From assembly GCA_903839965.1 (NCBI GenBank), contig CAIMEK010000475.1, positions 1-16,162 on the forward strand: 16,162 bases of DNA. Reading direction: 5' to 3'. The stretch is from an uncultured Acetobacteraceae bacterium (GTDB lineage: Bacteria > Pseudomonadota > Alphaproteobacteria > Acetobacterales > Acetobacteraceae). Under the pieces are notes generated by a model. The model did not search any database. It worked only from the letters and a program-made list of their open reading frames with translations, and was not told where the DNA came from. Below, one piece after another: positions 1 through 6,092 of the stretch. How positions within the stretch are numbered: position 1 is the stretch's first letter; each line of letters starts with the position of its first letter. Position numbers and translations under genes: made by a program.

Positions 1-285
1 CAATCGCGGACACACTGTCGGCGTTCAACGCCCATAGATCCCTGGTTCACCGCGGCTTCGTGCAATCCGGCTTCAACGACGTCCCGCATCCTACCCTGCG
101 ACGGCGCATCGCCTCGCGGGACCTCGTTGAACCCTCAAGCAATCCAAGGTGTTGCGGCCGTTTATCAGCGGGCAGAGTTCCTGACCGAGCGGCGGGCCGC
201 ACTGGACGCATGGGCTGCGCATATTCTGCGCGCCGCCGAGGGCAAGCCGGCCGCGGTCAACGTGGTGGCCCTGCGCCGGGCATGA
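1..285 (+). pseudogene. Tyrosine recombinase (phage integrase) C-terminal remnant, frameshifted, cut by window edge
   Basis: The reading frame ending in TGA at 283-285 encodes GVAAVYQRAEFLTERRAAL followed by an Ala-rich tail. This is the typical end of a phage or island integrase: the segment carrying the nucleophile tyrosine (here in AVYQR, about 148-162) and the closing helix. Upstream, that frame stops looking like an integrase. A degraded box II (PHPTLRRRIASR, 84-119, compared with the usual PHDLRRT) sits in a different frame, so at least one frameshift separates the two pieces, and the spacing between them is also shorter than normal. I infer a broken site-specific recombinase that once served the element reaching to tRNA-Tyr at 9367. 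The 5' part is outside the window, so an intact variant with unusual structure is not fully excluded. Confidence 0.6.
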
Positions 286-386
286 CCGATCCGAGCCGGG
301 GCGGCTTCCCCGGCATCAAGGGCGGGCCGGCGGGTGTTCAGAGCACCCACCGACCCTAACCCGCAGATCGGGAAAGGACCCCGACC

Positions 387-797
387 ATGCAGGCTATCCA
401 GGCTTCTACCACACCCCGACGCGCCCTATTCGGTGCGCCCGCAGCCCTCGCCCTTGCGGGCCTTGGCATCGCCTCCCGGCCGGCCGTCGCGGCAGCGGGT
501 GCGCCTGATCCGGTGGTAACGCTGCACCGCCAATGGGAGCCGCTGAACGCCGAGGCCGACCGGCTCGCTTTCACGCCGGGCGCCGATCGCTATGAAGCGG
601 ACCGCGTGGACGAACTGGCCTACGATGTCCGCCTCGCCATTCTGACCGCTCCCGCAACCACCGCGGCAGGGATGGCGATCAAGCTGCAGCACGCACTCGA
701 TGGGTTCCCTTGTGACCTCGGCGAGGCATGGGAAAAGGATGCACAAGCGGCGCTTCGCGAGGCGATGCGATTCCTGACGCGGGAGACGGTGGCATGA
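387..797 (+). CDS. Small protein with Tat-like leader, function unknown
   Basis: This 136-residue protein begins with a twin-arginine-type leader: PRRALFG around residues 10-16, a hydrophobic Ala/Leu stretch at about 17-38, and a probable cleavage near AVAAAGA. The mature part is short, charged and mostly helical in character (WEPLNAEADRLA, VDELAYDVRLAI), with no enzyme motif I can recognise. The ATG at 387 has AAAGGA about 9 bases upstream. The gene overlaps the next one by 4 bases (ATGA), so the two are co-translated. Small proteins with Tat-like leaders are common next to phage genes in alphaproteobacteria, but their role is not known to me. Export by Tat is inferred from the leader only; the RR-A motif lacks the full S-RR-x-F-L-K consensus. 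Confidence 0.75.
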   Translation: MQAIQASTTPRRALFGAPAALALAGLGIASRPAVAAAGAPDPVVTLHRQWEPLNAEADRLAFTPGADRYEADRVDELAYDVRLAILTAPATTAAGMAIKLQHALDGFPCDLGEAWEKDAQAALREAMRFLTRETVA

Positions 798-1441
798 CCA
801 CGAACCCCACGCGCCGCGCCCTACTGGCCGGCGCTGGCGCCGCTGTAGCGCTGCCGGGTGCCATCGCACCGGCCGGCGCCTCACCGTGCCCCGACGCCGA
901 TCTGATCCGGCTGTGCGGGGCGTTCGATGCCTGCGAGATGCGACTCTCTGCGATCTTCAATCCGGTCCCTGACGACTACGACGAGGAGACCGCTAACGCG
1001 GAGGCGAAACCCAACTACGAGCGCATGTCGGCGCTCCTCGATCGCATGGAAGCCGCTCATGCGACAACCCCCGAGGGCATCCTCGCCCGCGCGCGGACCC
1101 TCGGCGTCCATGCAGGCGAAGGTGCCTATTGCATGGACATCGGCCCCACATGGGCGGGTCGCCTAGTCGCGGTGCTGTTGCGTGATGCCCTAGCCCTGAG
1201 CGGCTTGCCAATCCCGGCGATGCTGTTGAACCCGGGCAGCGGTGCTGAGCGGGCGGCTGTTGCACCCGTCGTTGCTGCGCCTTTGGATGGGCCTAGTGCG
1301 CCCTACACCATCTGCACGAAACCCGGCCGGTGCCCGTGCGCTGATCCATGCTATTGGGGGCGGCAAGCCGTGGCTGATTTGCAGCGAGACGGATGGCCGT
1401 TCGGTGCACAAGACGACGAGTTGAGCGGAGCCGTGGCATGA
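794..1441 (+). CDS. Second protein with Tat-like leader and Cys-rich C-terminus, function unknown
   Basis: The gene encodes 215 residues. TRRALLAGAGAAVALPG (residues 6-22) is a twin-arginine-type leader, with likely cleavage after AGA at about 29. The following helical region (DLIRLCGAFDACEMRL, then MSALLDRMEAAHATTPEGI at about 70-90) resembles the small prophage-encoded proteins that pair a Tat-like leader with a short helical domain. The C-terminus holds a cysteine cluster (CTKPGRCPCADPCYWG, about 176-191) that could bind metal or form disulfides. The start at 794 overlaps the stop of the upstream gene by 4 bases, and its own stop overlaps the next start at 1438 in the same way. It is related in plan, though not obviously in sequence, to the preceding gene. 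No catalytic function can be assigned. Confidence 0.75.
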   Translation: MTTNPTRRALLAGAGAAVALPGAIAPAGASPCPDADLIRLCGAFDACEMRLSAIFNPVPDDYDEETANAEAKPNYERMSALLDRMEAAHATTPEGILARARTLGVHAGEGAYCMDIGPTWAGRLVAVLLRDALALSGLPIPAMLLNPGSGAERAAVAPVVAAPLDGPSAPYTICTKPGRCPCADPCYWGRQAVADLQRDGWPFGAQDDELSGAVA

Positions 1442-2193
1442 TGAATGCCAAGGGGGCGGGCGACGGCTCGCCCCCCGAGCAGTTCACAGGGCCGATTACT
1501 GGAGCCGATCTGCTGGCGCTGATAAAGCAAAAAAGAGTGCTGCGCGGCATCGGATACGATGCGCCAAAGGCTGACTCCCTTGAAGAACTGGCCCTAGCTG
1601 TAAGCGTCCTTCGAGGGCGAATGAGGCTCGGCAACGGCCTTCTGGGGCCGGTTATGTTCGTTGAAAATCAGGCATTGAGCCAAGAGGAAAGAGAAAGTGA
1701 CGCCCGAAAGCTGCGCGCGACAGCGGCACTTCAAACGTTGGCTGAGATACTACCCCCCTTAAGGGCGGAGCTCGCAGCCGCCGCAACACACTCCCTCTGG
1801 CCACGTCTATTTCAATCTGATTTAAAGGGCATGGATGATTTGCTAGACGCGATTGCGAAATGTTGGGACAATCCATCGCTAATCCCGCGCCAAGAGCACA
1901 ATATCTTCAACTACAAGAATGCGGCGAGGGCGCACTCAGACGCATACTTAGTTCCCCCCATATCACCGGTGAAAGAGATTGATAACTGGCATCATTTCGC
2001 CTCTTATCTCGCGGATAAGTTTCGGGATGTAGTGCAAGCCGCCAACCCCAACAGAGCCCGCCTGGGCACTTCCCACAGTGGGCCGGTTACTCGATTCCTT
2101 GCGGCGGTAATCCCGCACATCACCGACCAGACGCAGAACCCTTCCACGGATGCCATCTATCAGCACTTAAGCAAGGGGAACCGTTCCCCTTAG
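1438..2193 (+). CDS. Hypothetical protein, lower-GC cargo gene
   Basis: This 251-residue protein (250 if the adjacent ATG at 1441 is used) matches no family I know. It has no signal peptide or membrane segment. Visible features are an N-terminal helical region (ADLLALIKQKRVLRGIGYD), a central long helix (about 80-115), and a C-terminal block (GPVTRFLAAVIPHITDQ, then TDAIYQHL) that looks like a compact helical domain. The gene is distinctly less GC-rich than its neighbours: sampled 60-base lines run from about 42% to 57%, against about 70% nearby. It nevertheless keeps the ATGA overlap with the upstream gene. The composition suggests separate acquisition. A defence or superinfection-exclusion role is possible for cargo at this position, but nothing in the sequence proves it. 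Confidence 0.7.
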   Translation: MMNAKGAGDGSPPEQFTGPITGADLLALIKQKRVLRGIGYDAPKADSLEELALAVSVLRGRMRLGNGLLGPVMFVENQALSQEERESDARKLRATAALQTLAEILPPLRAELAAAATHSLWPRLFQSDLKGMDDLLDAIAKCWDNPSLIPRQEHNIFNYKNAARAHSDAYLVPPISPVKEIDNWHHFASYLADKFRDVVQAANPNRARLGTSHSGPVTRFLAAVIPHITDQTQNPSTDAIYQHLSKGNRSP

Positions 2194-2297
2194 GCGTTGT
2201 TCCCGGGAAAATGCGCAGCTTCGATTGTTCCCGTAACAATTCGGCATCTGTCGGATTATGCCTCCTCCTAGGCACTCATGCCGAGCGGAGACACGGA

Positions 2298-2531
2298 GTG
2301 GACGGAACCCAGGCGGATACTTCCGACTTCCTGACTGATGCTGAAACGGCGCACACGCTGCACGTCACGACCAAGACCACCTCACGCTGGCGGATAAACG
2401 GCGATGGGCCGCCCTTCGTCCGGGCCGGTGCCCGGCGCATCCTGTATCGCCGATCTGACGTGCTGGCGTGGGCAGCGTCGCGCACGTTCCCGCATCGGGC
2501 CGCCGAAGCCGTGCAGAAAAAGGCCGCCTGA
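2298..2531 (+). CDS. Small HTH protein, excisionase/AlpA-like
   Basis: Starting at the GTG at 2298 gives 77 residues. That start is preferred because GGAG lies 7 bases upstream; an in-frame ATG at 2211 would add 29 residues that resemble nothing. Residues about 9-55 form a MerR/excisionase-type winged helix: FLTDAETAHTLHV, then TTSRWRINGDGPPFVRAG, then RILYRRSDVLAWA. Members of this family act as recombination directionality factors or as activators of element genes, and are usually found beside integrases or replication genes. The stop overlaps the ATG of the HUH replication protein by one base, so the two are translationally coupled. This pairing suggests control of excision or replication of the element. 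Confidence 0.8.
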   Translation: MDGTQADTSDFLTDAETAHTLHVTTKTTSRWRINGDGPPFVRAGARRILYRRSDVLAWAASRTFPHRAAEAVQKKAA

Positions 2532-3439
2532 TGGCTGGACGGAAGCCGGAAATAACGAGTGTGAAGTTTGCCTCTGGGCTATCTGAGCCGTTCGGCAACG
2601 TGGTGACGTTGCGCGAGGCCAAGAAAGCCGCCGCCTCCGCGAACGATGGCGCACCGTCCGCTGTCGCCGGGGCCGATCCGAACAGTATCTATCCACCTCC
2701 CCGTCGCTACCGGATCAAGCAACCTTGGGTCATCAGGACCGGGCCGCTTGTCGGGCTACGGATGCGGCGGCCAACAGACCGCAGGCGCGCCCTGACCGTC
2801 GCGCAGGTGGCCGACCTGGCTAACGCCCATGCCTTCGCTCGCAAGATCGGTCTGCCGCCGAATGGGTTCCTGACGATCGCATGGACATTGGCGGCCGGCT
2901 TCGATGACAACGCGTGGCCGGCGATGCAGACCGTCCTATTCGATCGGCTGACCCGCTTCCTGCGCTGCCGCGGCATCGTGACCGCCTACACCTGGGTTCG
3001 CGAGCGGGTGCCAGGGCGCGGACATCACACGCATGCCATGATCCACCTGGGCAGCCGGCCGCCCGCGCTGCGGCTGGAGTTGCCCGCCTATCTCAACAGC
3101 AGGTTCGGGTTCGCGGCAGGTGGCGTTGACCTGGACGTGGGCGGGTTCGGCATGCACACCGAAGCGATGCAAGCCGGCCGCCTTCGCTACATGGTGAAGG
3201 CGATAGACCATGCAGCGTTTCGCTACCATGGCACCGAGACCGAGAACATCGGGGCACTGCTGGGGATAGATCATCGCGGCGGGCAAGGCGTGATCGCCAT
3301 CAAGCGCGCGGGCACCTCGCAGAATATCGGACGCGCGGCCAGGAAACGGGCCGATTGGCAGGAAATTCGCGAACTGGAAAAGCTGGCGAGCGTCATCAAC
3401 CCAAAGAAGCCCGGCGCCGACATGGCGCAGGCGGCATAG
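2531..3439 (+). CDS. HUH-type rolling-circle replication initiator
   Basis: The 302-residue protein carries the three motifs of single-tyrosine HUH Rep endonucleases in the right order and spacing. Motif 1 is GFLTIAW (112-118). Motif 2 is the metal-binding histidine pair in GHHTHAMIHL (H166 and H168). Motif 3 is YMVK (Y220 nucleophile, K223). The tail GTSQNIGRAARKR (261-273) also resembles ends of related alphaproteobacterial Rep proteins. Such enzymes nick one strand at a double-strand origin, stay covalently bound through the tyrosine, and start rolling-circle replication on plasmids, ssDNA phages and some integrated elements. The N-terminal 60 residues are low-complexity. The gene sits between an HTH regulator and a DNA-binding protein whose gene carries an origin-like repeat cluster. 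A mobilisation relaxase is a less likely alternative, because no helicase or other mobilisation gene is near. Confidence 0.8.
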   Translation: MAGRKPEITSVKFASGLSEPFGNVVTLREAKKAAASANDGAPSAVAGADPNSIYPPPRRYRIKQPWVIRTGPLVGLRMRRPTDRRRALTVAQVADLANAHAFARKIGLPPNGFLTIAWTLAAGFDDNAWPAMQTVLFDRLTRFLRCRGIVTAYTWVRERVPGRGHHTHAMIHLGSRPPALRLELPAYLNSRFGFAAGGVDLDVGGFGMHTEAMQAGRLRYMVKAIDHAAFRYHGTETENIGALLGIDHRGGQGVIAIKRAGTSQNIGRAARKRADWQEIRELEKLASVINPKKPGADMAQAA

Positions 3440-3453
3440 GCCGAGAGGACCAC

Positions 3454-4200
3454 ATGGCGAACACGCCAACGCTGAGCTTTCGGGTGCGGGCCGATCTGCA
3501 CTCCATCGTGCGCGACCTCGCGCGCGGCATGACCCGCCGGCCCGATATTGTGGACGCGGTTCGGCTGCTGATTGCCGAAGCCGATACTCCTACCGGGCCG
3601 ACGCTCCCGACCATGCGCCACCTCGTGCAGCGCATCGAAGCCGTGGAAACCTGGCAGGCACGGTATGAGGCGGCGCATGTGCCGACACTGCACACAGCGC
3701 ACACACTGCAAGCACTGCAAGCAGTGCAAACAGATGCATGCGATGCGGCGCACGATACTGCGGGCAGTGTGTGCAGTGCAGACAGACCGCGGGCCGGACG
3801 GATACGCCACATGCCGACGGCAGACCGCCCCCGAGGCCGGCACCTGACGGCCGCCGAGCGGGAAGCCGTAAACGCCAAAATGGACCCGCTCATCAGCGAC
3901 GGGGAGACCACCAACGCCGAAATCATGCGCATGACTGGTGTGGGGGAACACACCGTCACGGGGCGTCGCAAGGAGTTGGGGAAACCGGCGCCACGGGGGG
4001 GCAGACCCCAAACCACCGAAGCTGGAGACTTCACCGGCCCATGGATGACGGGCAATGGCAGGGGCAAGCGTTTTCTGCCCGATGGTAGAGCGGATGTCAT
4101 GCGCCGGCTTGCCGCGGGTGAAGGAATATCAGCGATAGCCCGGTTGGTTGGCGCGGGGTGGAACGCCGTGGACAAGCTGGCAACGCATGACCGGCGCTGA
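3454..4200 (+). CDS. DNA-binding protein with RHH-like N-terminus and two HTH-like segments
   Basis: The gene encodes 248 residues from an ATG preceded by GAGAGGA. Residues 5-43 (TLSFRVRADLHSIVRDLA and the following helix) resemble a ribbon-helix-helix domain as in plasmid copy-control or MobC-like proteins. Residues about 78-110 are a low-complexity Thr/His/Ala/Gln segment encoded by the CACTGC repeat cluster. Residues 131-176 (LTAAEREAVNAKMD, then TNAEIMRMTGVGEHTVTGRR) and 212-243 (ADVMRRLAAGEGISAIARLV) each look like resolvase-type helix-turn-helix segments. The order suggests an accessory replication or partition factor, or a repressor, acting with the HUH Rep just upstream. The next gene overlaps its end by 14 bases. 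Domain calls rest on pattern only, and the exact function is unknown. Confidence 0.7.
   Translation: MANTPTLSFRVRADLHSIVRDLARGMTRRPDIVDAVRLLIAEADTPTGPTLPTMRHLVQRIEAVETWQARYEAAHVPTLHTAHTLQALQAVQTDACDAAHDTAGSVCSADRPRAGRIRHMPTADRPRGRHLTAAEREAVNAKMDPLISDGETTNAEIMRMTGVGEHTVTGRRKELGKPAPRGGRPQTTEAGDFTGPWMTGNGRGKRFLPDGRADVMRRLAAGEGISAIARLVGAGWNAVDKLATHDRR
3686..3779 (+). repeat. Cluster of CACTGC direct and inverted repeats, candidate origin
   Basis: The hexamer CACTGC occurs in direct orientation at 3686, 3704 and 3713, and as GCAGTG at 3721, 3764 and 3773. Within this lie a 7+2+7 palindrome (GCACTGC-AA-GCAGTGC, 3712-3727) and an 11-bp perfect inverted repeat (GCACACACTGC at 3699-3709 with GCAGTGTGTGC at 3764-3774). 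The cluster lies in frame inside a DNA-binding protein gene, about 250 bases downstream of the HUH rep gene. Iterons and stem-loops near rep genes are typical of replication origins, so a double-strand origin or a Rep or repressor binding region is plausible. It could also be a simple low-complexity coding repeat. Confidence 0.5.
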
Positions 4201-4534
4201 TCTGGCGCGCATGGGGGCCATTTGCGCCCGCCTGCCGCCTGACGATGCGGCATGGGTGGCGAACCGCCTGGCGCCCGCCTCTTATCTCCGGGCCGCCCGT
4301 CTCGACCAACGCGACGGGGCGGTGAGGGAGGCGCTAGGGCGCTATTCGGATTGGTGCCAATACCGCGCGGCCGAGGCGCTGGCGCGCGAGCTGCGGAACG
4401 CTACAGCCTGCCCGCACGCCATCGGCGAACGCGCGGACCTACTGCGGCGCATCATTCAATTGAGCGGCGATAGGCCCATTGGCGCGAGCCAGATCACCAA
4501 CATCATGAACGGCTATCGCTCGGGGAATTTGTAG
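4187..4534 (+). CDS. Small hypothetical protein
   Basis: The gene encodes 115 residues. The ATG at 4187 lies inside the end of the preceding gene (14-base overlap), which argues for translational coupling and against the longer upstream start. The sequence is soluble and helical, with Arg/Ala-rich helices (AAWVANRLAP, YRAAEALARELRNA, RADLLRRIIQLSG) and a C-terminal QITNIMNGYRSGNL. There is no signal peptide, no membrane segment and no recognised motif. It closes the first plus-strand series: a 65-base gap with a hairpin follows. By position it could belong to the replication and regulation module. I do not recognise the family. Confidence 0.65.
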   Translation: MTGADLARMGAICARLPPDDAAWVANRLAPASYLRAARLDQRDGAVREALGRYSDWCQYRAAEALARELRNATACPHAIGERADLLRRIIQLSGDRPIGASQITNIMNGYRSGNL

Positions 4535-4556
4535 TATTCGTCTGAGGAAATTGCAA

Positions 4557-4602
4557 ATGTGTTAGTCCATATAGAAGCCTCAACCAATGAGGCTTCGCCA
4601 TG
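4557..4602 (+). promoter_or_regulatory. Leader with two-codon ORF and hairpin covering the ribosome binding site
   Basis: Between two genes lie GAGGA, then a minimal ORF ATG-TGT-TAG (4557-4565), then a perfect 9-bp inverted repeat GAAGCCTCA-ACCAA-TGAGGCTTC (4574-4596). The right arm contains GAGG (4589-4592), which is the natural Shine-Dalgarno for the ATG at 4600, seven bases away. Folding would hide that site, so translation of the downstream genes may depend on opening of the hairpin. No T-run follows, which weakens a terminator reading. A protein-binding operator is the other option. Confidence 0.5.
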
Positions 4603-4893
4603 GATTTGGTTTCGTCACTGCGCCCGACCAGCACCGACCCGCAGACCATCGCCGCTGCCATCATTCGCGCCGAGGCCGCGCACGCCGAGGCTATCGAACG
4701 CGCGAACAATCTTGAGCGGCAAATGCGGGCAGTGCTGGCAGATGCCAGCGATGCGGAATTGGACACCCGCGAGCGGGAGGCGGCCGTATCGCACCGGGCC
4801 GCCGAACGGATCGGAGCCATCCTCGAACAGTTGCGCACGATGCTGGCCGCCACCGCTGCGCCCGCCTTCAACCGCATCCAGAGGTTCTACTGA
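4600..4893 (+). CDS. Short coiled-coil protein, paralogue of the protein at 5199-6092
   Basis: The 97-residue protein is almost wholly helical, with heptad-like charged and alanine positions (IIRAEAAHAEAIERANNLE, then REREAAVSHRAAERIGAIL). Its first 82 residues align without gaps to the N-terminus of the protein starting at 5199: by my count 47 of 82 are identical, including the opening M-L--SLRP--TDP. It thus looks like a tandem duplicate of that domain, kept as a stand-alone protein. The C-terminus ends soon after the shared domain (FNRIQRFY). Its ribosome binding site lies in a hairpin. Function is unknown. A structural or scaffold role in a phage-like particle is a guess from the neighbouring baseplate hub gene. 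Confidence 0.75.
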   Translation: MDLVSSLRPTSTDPQTIAAAIIRAEAAHAEAIERANNLERQMRAVLADASDAELDTREREAAVSHRAAERIGAILEQLRTMLAATAAPAFNRIQRFY

Positions 4894-4894
4894 T

Positions 4895-5182
4895 ATGCCA
4901 CGCCAAACCATCCCGCTTCCGACCCGATTTGCACACCTTCGCGGGCTTGCTCCCAAAGACAAGCCCACCGCTGACAAGCAGGTGCCCGCCAAGGTCAAGG
5001 CGATCGTCAAGCCCAAGGCCAAGGCAGCCAAGCCCACCGACTGCGTCGACGATGCCGGGTCAATGTCATTCGCCCATCTGGCCGGATGCAGCATCGCCCC
5101 GGCGCTCCGGGAGAAAGATCGCGAGGAAACCGACCCCGCCGCATCCTGGGACAGCGCCATGCGCGCCGCCAGCCGCGGCTAA
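4895..5182 (+). CDS. Small Lys/Pro-rich protein with two FAHL motifs
   Basis: The ATG at 4895 lies one base after the preceding stop and gives 95 residues. The protein has a short motif near its start (RFAHLRGLAP, about 12-21), a Lys/Ala/Pro-rich linker (VKAIVKPKAKAAKP), and a second similar motif (SFAHLAGCSIAP, about 58-69), ending in a charged tail. The repeated FAHL motif reminds me of short conserved peptides in alphaproteobacterial phage head proteins and proteases, but this is a weak resemblance and not an assignment. It sits between the two coiled-coil paralogues, so the three genes probably form one module. No signal peptide or membrane segment is visible. Confidence 0.65.
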   Translation: MPRQTIPLPTRFAHLRGLAPKDKPTADKQVPAKVKAIVKPKAKAAKPTDCVDDAGSMSFAHLAGCSIAPALREKDREETDPAASWDSAMRAASRG

Positions 5183-5198
5183 AATGAAAGACAGCACA

Positions 5199-6092
5199 AT
5201 GAACCTGATTGCATCCTTGCGGCCCGTGGCAACCGATCCCGATAGCATCCGCGCTGCCATCGCGCGGGCCGAGGCGGCACATACCGACGCGGTCGCCAAG
5301 GCAAATGCACTCGAACGGAATATGCGCGCGCTACTGCTGACAGCGACCGACGCCGAAATGGAGCAGGCCGAGCACGACGCCGCAAAGGCGCATCGCGACG
5401 CGGAACGCATCGACGCGCTGCTCCCCGAACTGCGGGCGGCATTGGCGCGATCGGAGAACAGCGCCGCGGCGGATAGCGTGCGCGCCCTGGAGGCCGAGGC
5501 CGCCCGACTGGCAGCCGCCCTCGATGCCGCAATGCGCAAGACGTATCCGGCGGCGCTGGCCGCTGTGACGGCGCTACTGGTCAAGGAAGCCGAGGCCGAG
5601 GCGGCGTTGCGCAAGTGGACCCGCGCGCGACTCGATTGCATAGCACGGGGCGAGGCAACAGCCGATGATCTGACCACGCCCCCCGAGCAGCCCAGCGCGC
5701 AACTCGGCGGGCGCGACCTCCTCCGCAACCTTGTCCAGATGCCCACGATAACCGGCAAGCTGGGAGCCGAAGGCGCCATCTGCCCGCCTAGTGACGAACT
5801 GCGGCGCGGCCAGGGGTTCGGCGAATGGGTCGAGGCGAACAACGCGCAAATCGAGCGGCAAGCCGCCCTGCGCCGGCAAGACGAGGAGCTTACCCGCCGC
5901 AACAATGAAGCCCGCGTGCGATCTTTCGACCGGGCACATGGGCCGGTGCGGTTCGCTGGCACTTCGCCGCCCAGCGAATTGAACATAGTGGCCGGATTCG
6001 AAGATGATCCAATCGAACCGACCGGAGGGGCTATCGGGGGAGACGGTTGGGGGGCGGCGTTCGCCCGTGCTGCGGCAGAGGGCGGACGATGA
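5199..6092 (+). CDS. Ala-rich coiled-coil protein, phage-like module
   Basis: The gene encodes 297 residues from the ATG at 5199, chosen because MNLIASLRP then aligns with the start of the paralogue at 4600; an ATG at 5184 would add five residues. Residues 1-82 match that paralogue (57% identical by hand count). The long helical region continues to about 140, followed by a mixed region (LRNLVQMPTITGKLGAEGAI), a second charged helix (ANNAQIERQAALRRQDEE), and a Gly-rich acidic tail. Its stop overlaps the start of the baseplate hub gene by 4 bases (ATGA), so the two are co-translated. In Mu the gene before the hub is the N protein, and this protein does not resemble it. A scaffold or tail-assembly role is inferred from context only. 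Confidence 0.7.
   Translation: MNLIASLRPVATDPDSIRAAIARAEAAHTDAVAKANALERNMRALLLTATDAEMEQAEHDAAKAHRDAERIDALLPELRAALARSENSAAADSVRALEAEAARLAAALDAAMRKTYPAALAAVTALLVKEAEAEAALRKWTRARLDCIARGEATADDLTTPPEQPSAQLGGRDLLRNLVQMPTITGKLGAEGAICPPSDELRRGQGFGEWVEANNAQIERQAALRRQDEELTRRNNEARVRSFDRAHGPVRFAGTSPPSELNIVAGFEDDPIEPTGGAIGGDGWGAAFARAAAEGGR

Noticed and set aside
2211..2297. Longer N-terminus for the HTH protein from the ATG at 2211
   Set aside because: The extra 29 residues resemble nothing, and the GTG at 2298 has a well-placed GGAG.
3686..3779. CRISPR-like array
   Set aside because: Repeats are only 6-11 bases, in both orientations and without regular spacers.
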